This document shows positions 1-6,286 of a stretch of 7,095 bases of DNA, piece by piece. A program made the position numbers and the translations under genes. Location of the stretch: NCBI GenBank assembly GCA_937983495.1, contig CALKAA010000419.1:1-7095 (forward strand), given 5' to 3'. Within the stretch, counting starts at the first letter, position 1, and each line of letters opens with the position of its first letter. This stretch comes from an uncultured Gemmobacter sp. (lineage in GTDB: Bacteria; Pseudomonadota; Alphaproteobacteria; Rhodobacterales; Rhodobacteraceae). The notes beneath the pieces are model-generated. The model saw only the letters and a program-made list of their open reading frames with translations, had not been told where the DNA came from and did no database searches.

Positions 1-771
1 CGCCAGGTCGAGCCAGCCGCCACGCCGGGCGAGGTCTTCCCCCGGGGTTTCCACCCCCACCGCCATGCCGGCGCGGAAGCCAAGCGAGCGGCGCGCGCGC
101 CAGAGGTCGCGGCGCAGATGCAGGCCGGAGCGGCTGATCTTGGTGATCGGCGTCAGCAGCGGCAGGTGCCCGGCCCATTTGCGCTGCATCGCGCGGTAGC
201 ACTCGACGTAATCGGGGCCAAGCGCGCCGTGGAAGCGATCATTGTGGATGCAGGGCAGGCTGGTGGCCCAGGCACCGAGGCCGCGGCTGCGGGCCTCTGT
301 CACGATGTCGGTGCCATACATGTGCCAGCCGGGCAGGCTTTCGTCAAAGCGCAGGCCTGACGAGCGGCGCAGCACGATCAGCATCTCGTCATAGCTTTGC
401 ACGGGTTGCGGCTGTTGCGCGACATGCCCGACGATCTGCCCGAGTGAAGAGGACCAGACCGGGCCGTGATGCGTGCCATCAAGCCCGACGCCAAAGGCCC
501 CGATCAGCGCCCAGTTCGGGTCGAGCGCGGCGACTTCGGCGATGCGGGCGCGCAAGAGCGCGTCCCAGCCCAGGGGCAGGAACACATCCTGATGGGCAAA
601 GACCACGATGGGGGCGGAGGTCGCATCCAGCGCGCGGTTATAGGCGGCGGCGGCAGAAGGTGCCCCCCATTCGCTGTGCAGGGACATATGGGCGAGCAAA
701 GGCGAGCGCGCCAGATTGGCGGCAAGGATGGGTTCGGAGTTGCAGGCGGCGGCCAGCACCAGATCAGACAT
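1..771 (-). CDS. GT-A fold glycosyltransferase, C-terminus cut off by window edge
   Basis: I translated this frame by hand: 257 codons are open from an ATG at 771 to the left edge with no stop, so the gene is 3'-partial. The protein begins MSDLVLAAACNSEPILAANL. It has the pattern of glycosyltransferase-like proteins related to GT2 (Pfam Glyco_tranf_2_5 type): an acidic FAHQDVFLPLGW segment at about residues 58-69, in the place of the metal/nucleotide-sugar DxD motif; a DEMLIVLRRS strand followed by LRFDESLPGWHMYGTDI at about 128-156; and a PCIHND end of the catalytic region at about 173-178. No signal peptide or membrane segment is seen, so a cytoplasmic enzyme adding a sugar to a lipid-linked repeat unit is likely. 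Donor and acceptor cannot be read from sequence. Its ATG lies inside the end of the preceding gt4 gene (8-base overlap), which suggests translational coupling in one operon. Family fairly sure, specificity unknown. Confidence 0.8.
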   Translation of the reverse strand, partial: MSDLVLAAACNSEPILAANLARSPLLAHMSLHSEWGAPSAAAAYNRALDATSAPIVVFAHQDVFLPLGWDALLRARIAEVAALDPNWALIGAFGVGLDGTHHGPVWSSSLGQIVGHVAQQPQPVQSYDEMLIVLRRSSGLRFDESLPGWHMYGTDIVTEARSRGLGAWATSLPCIHNDRFHGALGPDYVECYRAMQRKWAGHLPLLTPITKISRSGLHLRRDLWRARRSLGFRAGMAVGVETPGEDLARRGGWLDLA

Positions 772-1963
772 TGCCAGCCCCCCGGATCAACTGCGCCAGC
801 TTGGCGGCCTCGCGGTCGACATCATGGCGCACCAACACGCGGGCGCGGGCGGCCTGGCCCATGCGGGTGAGTTCGTCATGCGGAGTATCGGCCAGCGTGT
901 CGATGGCATCGGCCAGGGCCTGCACATCGCCCGCAGGCACCAGCCAGCCGGTTTCGCGGGTGACCAGTTCCGGCAGGCCCGCAATGGCGGTGGCGATCAC
1001 CGGGCGGGCGGCGGCCATGGCCTCCATCACCACCATCGGCAGGCCCTCGGCGAAGGAAGGCAGGATCAGCGCCTGCGCCTCGTTCAGGGCGTTGCGCACC
1101 TGATCCTCGGCCAGCCAGCCGGTGAGGGTGACGTGGCGGCGCAGGGTGTGCAGGTCGATCATCGCCTCCATCTCGCCGCGCAATTCGCCGTCACCGACCA
1201 GGGTGATATGCAAGCCGGGGTTCAGCCGGGCGGCGATGGCGATGGCCTCGATCAGCAGGGGGAAGCCCTTCTGTTCGGAAAAGCGGCCAATGGCGACCAG
1301 CCGCAGCTTGGGCGGCAGGGGCGTTGGGGTGGCAAAGCGCCCCGGTTCGATGCCGCAATGGATAACCTTGAGGCGCGGCCAGGCCTGCACGCCGGTCCAG
1401 CGGCAAAGCTGGCTGCGGCCAAAGCTGGAGACCGCGACGGTAAAGGCGGCACGGCTGGATTTCTCGCCCAGCGACAGGGCGCGCGGGGCGTCGAATTCCT
1501 CGGGGCCATGCACGGTGTAAGACCAGCGCGGCCCGCCAAGGATATGGGCCAGACAGGCGACGGTGGCCGAGTTGGTGCCGAAATGCGCGTGCAGATGGGT
1601 GATCTGCAAATCAGCGCAGCGGCGAGCCACGGTGGCGGCCTCGAACAGGTAGATCAGATGCTTGAGCCGCAGCCGCGCCCGCCCCCCCATGCGCCATGTG
1701 GTTGCAAGCGCCTGCGCGCTGCGGATCGGATGGCGCAGCGCGGTGGTCAGCCCGCCCATCAGCAGGGCCAGCTTGCCCCGCTCCAGCACATGTTCGGTGA
1801 GCCGGTCTTCGGCCTTGTCATCGGGGTCTTTCAGACTGCGCCTGTCGGATCGCATGGCAAAGCGGTGAATCTCGAACCCCTGCCGCTCCAGCGCGTGAAT
1901 TTCGCGTCGGATGAAGGTGTGCGACGGGCGCGGGTAGGTGTTGACGAGATACGCAATCTTCAA
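764..1963 (-). CDS. Glycosyltransferase family 4 (WcaL-like), GT-B fold
   Basis: This 399-residue protein is of normal length for a retaining GT4 enzyme. From the proposed TTG start it reads MKIAYLVNTYPRPSHTFIRR, the classic N-terminus of this group. Visible motifs are HLHAHFGTNSA (about 113-123), YTVHGPEEFD (139-148), the second-domain start VAIGRFSEQKGFPLL (about 213-227), LVGDGELR (245-252), and the donor-binding EX7E motif with E296 and E304 in FAEGLPMVVMEAM, followed by GLPELV. No membrane segment is seen. It presumably adds one sugar of the exopolysaccharide repeat unit at the cytoplasmic face. The open frame continues far upstream, but only as an antisense shadow of the flippase, and similarity begins exactly at KIAYLV. 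An in-frame ATG at 1996 (11 residues earlier) is the alternative; neither start has a strong ribosome site, though GGA lies eight bases before the TTG. The gene is divergent from the flippase and overlaps the next glycosyltransferase by eight bases. Confidence 0.88.
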   Translation of the reverse strand: MKIAYLVNTYPRPSHTFIRREIHALERQGFEIHRFAMRSDRRSLKDPDDKAEDRLTEHVLERGKLALLMGGLTTALRHPIRSAQALATTWRMGGRARLRLKHLIYLFEAATVARRCADLQITHLHAHFGTNSATVACLAHILGGPRWSYTVHGPEEFDAPRALSLGEKSSRAAFTVAVSSFGRSQLCRWTGVQAWPRLKVIHCGIEPGRFATPTPLPPKLRLVAIGRFSEQKGFPLLIEAIAIAARLNPGLHITLVGDGELRGEMEAMIDLHTLRRHVTLTGWLAEDQVRNALNEAQALILPSFAEGLPMVVMEAMAAARPVIATAIAGLPELVTRETGWLVPAGDVQALADAIDTLADTPHDELTRMGQAARARVLVRHDVDREAAKLAQLIRGAGNV

Positions 1964-2044
1964 GATCAGGGTCCGGCTGGCCAGTGGAATCTGCATAGCA
2001 GCAATGGCGGTCTGACAGAAGGTTGTGGCCGAAGAATGGCATGA

Positions 2045-2073
2045 TTGACCGGCGCACGGGGCGGCCCTAGGGT
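2045..2073 (+). promoter_or_regulatory. Probable sigma-70-type promoter of the flippase gene
   Basis: TTGACC at 2045-2050 is a five-of-six match to the -35 consensus. After a 17-base spacer, TAGGGT at 2068-2073 shares the T, A and final T of the -10 consensus, a degenerate form common in GC-rich alphaproteobacteria. Transcription would start around 2080-2081, at or next to the flippase ATG at 2081, so the mRNA would be leaderless or nearly so. The call rests on pattern only. Confidence 0.5.
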
Positions 2074-2080
2074 CGCGCGC

Positions 2081-3415
2081 ATGACTGATGCCCGATCCCC
2101 CCTGTTTTCCCGTGTTTTGCGGGGCTCTGCCCTGACGGCGGGGTCTTATGCCATCACTCAGGCATTGCGGCTTGCCTCGAACCTGATTCTGGCGCGGTTG
2201 TTGTTCCCCGAGGCCTTTGGCCTGATGGCGCTGGTGTCGGTGTTTCTGGTCGGTCTTGCGATGTTTTCGGATGTGGGGATCGGACCTGCCATTTCGCAGA
2301 GCCCGCGCGGGGACGAGCCGGATTTTCTGGATACCGCCTGGACGGTGCAGGTGTTGCGCGGGGTGATTCTGTGGCTGGCGACCTGTCTGCTGGCCTGGCC
2401 TGCGGCGCAGCTTTATGATGCGCCAGAGCTGATGCAGCTTTTGCCGGTGGCCGGGCTGACGCTGCTGATCGGCAGTTTCAACACCACGCGGATCGACACG
2501 GCGAATCGCCACCTGCTGTTGGGGCGGCTGACGGCGCTGGACCTGATCGCGCAGATCATCGGGATCGTGGCGATGGTGGTGCTGGCCTGGGCCATGCGCT
2601 CGGTCTGGGCGCTGGTGATCGGGGCGCTGATCGGCACGGTGGCCAAGCTGGTGCTGACGCATTTCGGCCTGCCGGGCCATCGCAACCGCTTTCGCTGGGA
2701 GCCGAGCGCGGGGCGGGAACTGGTGCATTTCGGCAAATGGATTTTCCTCTCCACCGCCTGCGGCTTTCTGCTGTCGCAGGGCGACAAGGCGATTCTGGGG
2801 GCCTATCTGCGGCTGGACGAGCTGGGGGTCTATAATATCGGGTATTTTCTGGCCTCGTTCCCGGTGCTGCTGGGCGGGGCGGTGACGGGGCGGGTGCTGA
2901 TCCCGATCTATCGGGATCATCCGCCCTCGGCGAGCGCGGCCAATGCGGCGAAGCTGCGGCGGCTGCGCTTTGCGCTGACCGGCAGCATGTTGGGCCTGCT
3001 GGCGCTGATGGGGCTGGTGGGGCAGCCCTTGGTTGGGCTGATGTATGACGCGCGCTATTGGCATGCGGGGGTGATCGTGGTGGCGATTGCCTGTGTGCAA
3101 CTGCCGCAGGTGATTGGCATGACCTATGACCAATCGGCCCTGGCAGCGGGGGATTCGCGCAATTACTTTCTTGTGATGGCGCTGCGGGCCGCGCTGCAAA
3201 GCCTGGCCTTCTGGGCGGGGGCGGCGACGTATGGTCTGATTGGTGCGTTGATCGGGCAGTTTTGCGCGCTGCTGCTGGCGCATGGGCCGATTGTCTGGCT
3301 GGCGGCGCGGCACAAGGCCTGGGATGCGCGGCATGATCTGGGCTTTGGCCTGCTGGCTTCGGCGATTCTGGCGCTGGTGCTGTGGTGGAATTGGGCGGCA
3401 TTTTCAGGACTTTGA
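2081..3415 (+). CDS. Polysaccharide flippase, PST/MOP family (Wzx/ExoT-like)
   Basis: This 444-residue, very hydrophobic protein has roughly 12 membrane segments, the usual layout of lipid-linked oligosaccharide flippases. The N-terminal half carries the typical pattern ALTAGSYAITQALRLASNLI followed by LARLLFPEAFGLMALVSVF and a conserved FSDVGIGPAISQ loop. The mid-protein segment FLLSQGDKAILGAYLRLDEL and following GVYNIGYFLASFP are also characteristic of the family. It would move the undecaprenyl-diphosphate-linked repeat unit across the inner membrane. I chose ATG 2081. An in-frame TTG at 2045 would add 12 residues, but that codon is part of the putative -35 box and the added GC-rich residues look non-coding. 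Only a weak AGGG lies before the ATG. The gene is divergent from the two glycosyltransferases; the next gene follows after 105 bases on the same strand and may be co-transcribed, since I see no terminator between them. Family call confident, substrate unknown. Confidence 0.9.
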   Translation: MTDARSPLFSRVLRGSALTAGSYAITQALRLASNLILARLLFPEAFGLMALVSVFLVGLAMFSDVGIGPAISQSPRGDEPDFLDTAWTVQVLRGVILWLATCLLAWPAAQLYDAPELMQLLPVAGLTLLIGSFNTTRIDTANRHLLLGRLTALDLIAQIIGIVAMVVLAWAMRSVWALVIGALIGTVAKLVLTHFGLPGHRNRFRWEPSAGRELVHFGKWIFLSTACGFLLSQGDKAILGAYLRLDELGVYNIGYFLASFPVLLGGAVTGRVLIPIYRDHPPSASAANAAKLRRLRFALTGSMLGLLALMGLVGQPLVGLMYDARYWHAGVIVVAIACVQLPQVIGMTYDQSALAAGDSRNYFLVMALRAALQSLAFWAGAATYGLIGALIGQFCALLLAHGPIVWLAARHKAWDARHDLGFGLLASAILALVLWWNWAAFSGL

Positions 3416-3506
3416 CACGGCATTGCCCCGAAAGGGTTGAAGTCGCGCCCAGATTTCGCCCCATTCCCTGCATAGCGTTAACTCATCGGCAGTCGCGGGC
3501 CGGAAA

Positions 3507-3513
3507 CAGAGGG
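3507..3513 (+). promoter_or_regulatory. Ribosome binding site that supports the GTG start at 3521
   Basis: CAGAGGG, a purine-rich match to the anti-Shine-Dalgarno sequence, ends seven bases before the GTG at 3521. This is good spacing and favours GTG over the downstream in-frame ATG at 3551. Confidence 0.6.
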
Positions 3514-3520
3514 CCGACCC

Positions 3521-3778
3521 GTGACTGTCGCAAGGTTGATCAGGCAGGAGATGCAGGCCATGGCGATCGGTGTGATGCTTTCGGGGATTTTCTCGGGCCT
3601 TGGCGGTGTCGTCTGGATGCTGGCGGCCGGTCATTCCGTTCTGCTGGCGCTGATCTGCTATCCGGTGCTGGGGCTGTTGGGCGCGGTGGCTTTCATTCTG
3701 CTGGCCACCCTGCGCCAGATGATGCCCGCCGCGCGCGGCGAAGATCTGCACCAGATGGAGCCAGCCACCCAAGGCTGA
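3521..3778 (+). CDS. Small membrane protein with two predicted helices, function unknown
   Basis: This 85-residue protein starts at a GTG with a good ribosome site. A short basic N-terminus (MTVARLIRQEMQ) precedes two hydrophobic stretches, about residues 13-36 (GVMLSGIFSGLGGVVWMLAA) and 39-65 (SVLLALICYPVLGLLGAVAF, continuing to about 65), separated by only GH. It thus looks like a tight helical hairpin in the inner membrane with both ends likely cytoplasmic. The last 20 residues are polar (ARGEDLHQMEPATQG). I do not recognise a named family. The hydrophobic pattern and ribosome site argue that it is a real gene rather than a chance frame; the 155-residue antisense frame over the same bases has no such support. 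It lies between the flippase and a terminator, so it may be the last gene of the flippase transcript. A role in polysaccharide assembly is suggested only by position. Confidence 0.7.
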   Translation: MTVARLIRQEMQAMAIGVMLSGIFSGLGGVVWMLAAGHSVLLALICYPVLGLLGAVAFILLATLRQMMPAARGEDLHQMEPATQG

Positions 3779-3841
3779 GACGGGTGATTGTCTGGCTGGC
3801 AGGAAACAGTTGGAAACCGCCTGATCACTGTCATTTAAATC

Positions 3842-3858
3842 AAATCGGAACCCGATTT
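3842..3858 (+). repeat. Perfect 7-bp hairpin just before the terminator
   Basis: AAATCGG at 3842-3848 and CCGATTT at 3852-3858 form a perfect stem with a three-base AAC loop. It ends three bases before the terminator stem. It has no U-tract of its own and could be a 3'-end stabilising structure or part of the termination region. Function is inferred only. Confidence 0.5.
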
Positions 3859-3861
3859 CAC

Positions 3862-3887
3862 AGCCCGGCACCGCGCCGGGCTTTTTT
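3862..3887 (+). terminator. Rho-independent terminator after the small membrane protein
   Basis: An 8-bp GC-rich stem (AGCCCGGC at 3862-3869 with GCCGGGCT at 3875-3882) and a five-base loop are followed by five more T residues at 3883-3887. It lies 84 bases after the stop at 3778 and should end the flippase and small-protein transcript. There is no matching A-tract on the left, so it works in the plus direction only. Confidence 0.88.
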
Positions 3888-4215
3888 CATGGCCGAATCA
3901 CTTTCTGCAACTGCGGCATGGTCTTTCTGCGTTATTCTCTCTAGGGTTGATCTGCGCTCAAATGTGGCATCATCTGGGTGAAGCTGTGACATTTTTTCCC
4001 CTCATTATCAGGGTAAACAGATGTGTAAGGTTACCAATCTGTGTCGCCAACTGCCCGGGCGAGCGGATAAAATGGCTTTTGGGGGCGTTACTTGTTGAGT
4101 GACCGCTATGTTCTGCAAATCGACCGGCCAAAGCCTTGAAACATGGGCTTTTGGTGAAGCTGCCACGGTATCGCCAGTCCGCCCTTGGGGCGGCAATGTT
4201 CACGGGTGACGGACA
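3888..4215. other. Gene-free, lower-GC regulatory region upstream of exoY
   Basis: These 328 bases contain no convincing gene. Hand counting gives 118 G/C of 240 bases (49%) over 3901-4140, against 72% in a 60-base sample inside exoY (4381-4440). The region holds a 26-base dyad (4017-4042), a TTGA-N7-TCAA inverted repeat (3947-3961), the direct repeat GGTGAAGCTG at 3977-3986 and 4153-4162, and a -10-like TAAAAT at 4068-4073 without a good -35. The minus-strand frame that spans it is the tail of an antisense shadow of exoY and shows no domain. The most likely role is the promoter and regulatory region of exoY. Confidence 0.6.
4017..4042. promoter_or_regulatory. 26-base dyad, candidate operator for a dimeric regulator
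   Basis: The half-sites ACAGAT (4017-4022) and ATCTGT (4037-4042) flank an inner GTAA (4025-4028) and TTAC (4031-4034). Ten of the 13 symmetric base pairs match about a centre between 4029 and 4030. The size and symmetry fit a dimeric helix-turn-helix regulator. It lies 174 bases before the exoY ATG. The regulator cannot be named. Confidence 0.45.
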
Positions 4216-4929
4216 ATGACAATCAGCTATTCGCGCTTTCAGGGCGCGCAACCTGTCATGCTCGATACCCTGCCGGCCCAAACGCGCCCAAGCCAGGCGC
4301 TGCCGCAACAGCCGATGCGCAAGGGGTTTTACCGAAACTACCTCAAGCGGGCGCTGGATGTGACGGCCATTCTGCTGGCCGCACCCATTGTGGTGCCGAT
4401 CGTGGCGGCCCTGGCTTTCGCGGTGTCGCGGGATGGCGGCAAGGCCTTCTACACGCAGCAGCGTGTGGGGCGGCATGGCCGGGCCTTCCGCATGTGGAAG
4501 CTGCGCTCGATGGTGCCCGATGCGGATGAGCGGATGGAGGCCTATCTGGCCGCGAACCCGCTGGCCCGCGCCGAGTGGGACAAGACCCAGAAGCTGAAAA
4601 ACGATCCGCGGATCACCTCTTTCGGACGGTTCCTGCGCAAAAGCTCGCTGGACGAGCTGCCGCAGCTTTGGAACGTGTTCATCGGCGACATGAGCCTTGT
4701 CGGCCCGCGCCCGATGATGCTGAACCAACAGGCGCTGTATCCGGGGCTGGCCTATTTCGCGCTGCGCCCCGGCATCACCGGCTATTGGCAGACGGCCGGG
4801 CGCAACCGCACGACCTTTGAGGCGCGGGCGGAATATGATGCGGTGTATGAAGAAAACCTGTCGCTGGCCACCGATGCGGCGATTTTGGTGCGCACGGTGG
4901 GCGTGGTGGTCAACGGCACGGGCTGCTGA
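4216..4929 (+). CDS. exoY: ExoY-type initiating sugar-phosphate transferase (monotopic PGT)
   Basis: This 237-residue protein belongs to the bacterial sugar transferase family, which transfers a hexose-1-phosphate from UDP-sugar to undecaprenyl phosphate, the first committed step of polysaccharide assembly. Domain order: a variable polar N-terminus (1-40); YLKRALDV leading into one hydrophobic re-entrant helix (about 47-70); then FYTQQRVGRHGRAFRMWKLR (about 78-97) and RITSFGRFLRKSSLDELPQL (132-151). The last carries the catalytic Asp-Glu pair D146/E147. GDMSLVGPRP (about 157-166), RPGITGYWQTAGRN (184-197) and the terminal VNGTGC, typical of ExoY, follow. The protein has the short, single-helix ExoY architecture, without the extra N-terminal helices of WbaP. 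The ATG at 4216 is preceded by a modest GGTGACGGA purine stretch. The gene stands alone between a 328-base regulatory region and a strong terminator. The identity of the sugar (galactose or glucose) is not readable. Confidence 0.93.
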   Translation: MTISYSRFQGAQPVMLDTLPAQTRPSQALPQQPMRKGFYRNYLKRALDVTAILLAAPIVVPIVAALAFAVSRDGGKAFYTQQRVGRHGRAFRMWKLRSMVPDADERMEAYLAANPLARAEWDKTQKLKNDPRITSFGRFLRKSSLDELPQLWNVFIGDMSLVGPRPMMLNQQALYPGLAYFALRPGITGYWQTAGRNRTTFEARAEYDAVYEENLSLATDAAILVRTVGVVVNGTGC

Positions 4930-4947
4930 TCTGCGCCACATGACGTG

Positions 4948-4986
4948 AAAAAGCCGCTGCCAGATCGCCTCTGGCAGCGGCTTTTT
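4948..4986. terminator. Bidirectional rho-independent terminator between exoY and the wzz-like gene
   Basis: A perfect 17-bp stem runs from AAAAAGCCGCTGCCAGA (4948-4964) to its complement (4970-4986), with a five-base TCGCC loop. A5 at the left and T5 at the right give a U-tract in either direction. It lies 18 bases after the exoY stop and 19 bases after the converging stop of the chain-length gene, so one hairpin can end both transcripts. Confidence 0.95.
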
Positions 4987-5005
4987 GCGTTTCAGCAGAC
5001 CAAGT

Positions 5006-6280
5006 TCAAAGCCCCAGTTTGGCAGCGAGTGGTAACTCTCGCAGGCGCTGCCAGAGGCGTTGCAACAGCGGTATGCGATAGGCCGGACGCAGTTTGAGAT
5101 CGGGCAGCACGATGACCGGGCGAATATCCACCTCGCGCTGCATTTGCGCTGCCGAGCGCAGCACCGGGTTCATCAGATCCAGCACGAAGGCGAGACCAAT
5201 CGAGGCCACCAATGCCCCGACCGTTCCCGCAATCGCCAGCTTCTTGCGCCCGCCGCCCGAGGGGTAGGGCGGTTCAACCGCGCGTTCCAGCAAGGTGAAA
5301 TGCTCGGTCCGGTTTTCCTGCTCCAGTCGCAGAACGGTTTCGGCTTCGGTACGGCGCGCAGCGATGGCGGTGTATTGCGCCTGCAACTGCTCCAACTGGC
5401 GCTCATAGGCGCTGAGCGTGCGCTCCACCTCTGGCGATTGGGCCACGCGGGCCTCGATGGCGGCGCGCTGATCGGTCAGGGCTTGCGATTGCCGCTGCAA
5501 CACAGCCTCTTGCGCGGCCAGCGCGTCGATCCGGCGGCGATCGGTCTCGCGCAGGCGTTCCTTGGCTTGCAGCGCGCTGCGTTCGGATTGCACGGCCAGC
5601 AAATCCTGCGCGATGCGGCGCAGATCGGTGTCCAGCGCGGTGATGGCAGCGGCACCGTCATTTTCCAGCGCGGCAAGATTGGCGTTTTTATAGGCGGCGA
5701 TTTCAGCCTCCAAGGCGGCGATCTGCCCGGCGACGCGTCGCTCCTCGGAAGCGAAGAAATCCAGCGTTTCCTTGGCCTTGGTGGATTGCCGCTCGACCGA
5801 GAGGTCCAGCACGCCCTGTGCGAAATCATTGGCCAGCCGCGCCGCCTGTGCCGCCGACCCGAAGCGGGCGGTGATCATCAGCGCCGAAACGGGGGCTGAA
5901 CTGCCAAAGGCGGCTTCGCCCGCGCCGGCGATGTTCTGGAAGGTCACCGAATTGCGCAAGATGTTGATCTGCTGATCCTCGGGCAGGCCGGGGGGGAACA
6001 GCGCGTGGCGTTCGGCCATGGCAAGCAGCGATTCACGGGTGGTCAGGCGTTGCTGGATGGCCTGGATATTGGCCGCGGTATCATTGCGGCGGGTGCTGTC
6101 AGCCCCTTCCTGCACGACGGGGCTTTGCACCTGAATGACCGAAATCGCCTCATACATCTGCGGGCGCGACAGGGCGAACATCGTGGCCAGAACCGCGCCC
6201 AGAAGGGTGAGGGCAGCAATCATCAGCTTGCGGCGGAACAGCAGGCCAAGAAATTCGTCAAGGGTTTGAATCGGGCCCAT
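5006..6280 (-). CDS. Wzz/ExoP-N chain-length determinant (polysaccharide co-polymerase)
   Basis: This 424-residue protein shows the layout of polysaccharide co-polymerases that set polymer length together with the polymerase and export machinery in the inner membrane. An N-terminal cytoplasmic segment (LDEFLGLLFRRK) leads into the first membrane helix (about 19-38). A large periplasmic part follows, with the Wzz pattern YEAISVIQVQSPVV (about 43-56) and a long, Ala/Glu/Arg-rich coiled coil (about 165-310). The proline motif AVEPPYPSGGGRKK (about 334-347) precedes the second helix (about 348-367). The cytoplasmic tail of about 57 residues has no Walker motifs, so the ATPase half of an ExoP-type protein is missing here and is encoded by the gene just upstream. 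That gene's stop is only six bases before this ATG, so translation is probably coupled. Transcription ends at the bidirectional hairpin at 4948-4986. Assignment confident; it could serve capsule, EPS or O-antigen. Confidence 0.92.
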   Translation of the reverse strand: MGPIQTLDEFLGLLFRRKLMIAALTLLGAVLATMFALSRPQMYEAISVIQVQSPVVQEGADSTRRNDTAANIQAIQQRLTTRESLLAMAERHALFPPGLPEDQQINILRNSVTFQNIAGAGEAAFGSSAPVSALMITARFGSAAQAARLANDFAQGVLDLSVERQSTKAKETLDFFASEERRVAGQIAALEAEIAAYKNANLAALENDGAAAITALDTDLRRIAQDLLAVQSERSALQAKERLRETDRRRIDALAAQEAVLQRQSQALTDQRAAIEARVAQSPEVERTLSAYERQLEQLQAQYTAIAARRTEAETVLRLEQENRTEHFTLLERAVEPPYPSGGGRKKLAIAGTVGALVASIGLAFVLDLMNPVLRSAAQMQREVDIRPVIVLPDLKLRPAYRIPLLQRLWQRLRELPLAAKLGL

Positions 6281-6286
6281 CGCGGC

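Noticed and set aside
716..2044. 442-residue plus-strand open frame opposite the GT4 gene
   Set aside because: Composition is Gly/Gln/His/Ala-rich without hydrophobic pattern or motif, and it is fully antisense to a gene with clear family motifs.
1964..3334. Minus-strand extension of the GT4 frame to a 856-residue protein
   Set aside because: The added part is Gln/Arg/Pro/His-rich, lies antisense to the well-supported flippase gene, and has no domain. It is a GC-driven open frame.
3412..3417. TTGACA overlapping the flippase stop as a promoter for the small membrane protein
   Set aside because: The -35 hexamer is perfect, but nothing like a -10 element lies 16-18 bases downstream. The TAGCGT and GTTAAC candidates near 3473-3482 lack a suitable -35.
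3404..3871. 155-residue minus-strand frame over the small membrane protein
   Set aside because: It would begin inside the terminator hairpin, has low-complexity Gln/His composition, and is opposed by a plus-strand gene with ribosome site and membrane helices.
3947..3961. TTGATCTGCGCTCAA as an FnrL/FNR-type site
   Set aside because: The TTGA and TCAA halves are seven bases apart, whereas the FNR-type site needs six (TTGAT-N4-ATCAA), and the inner T/A pair is missing.
3970..4941. 323-residue minus-strand frame opposite exoY and into the upstream spacer
   Set aside because: It is rich in His/Arg/Gln and has no recognisable domain; exoY on the other strand explains the open frame. The portion in the spacer shows nothing coding-like.
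5060..5899. 279-residue plus-strand frame opposite the chain-length gene
   Set aside because: It is a Leu/Gln/Gly/Arg-rich shadow of the coiled-coil coding region, with no ribosome site or motif seen.
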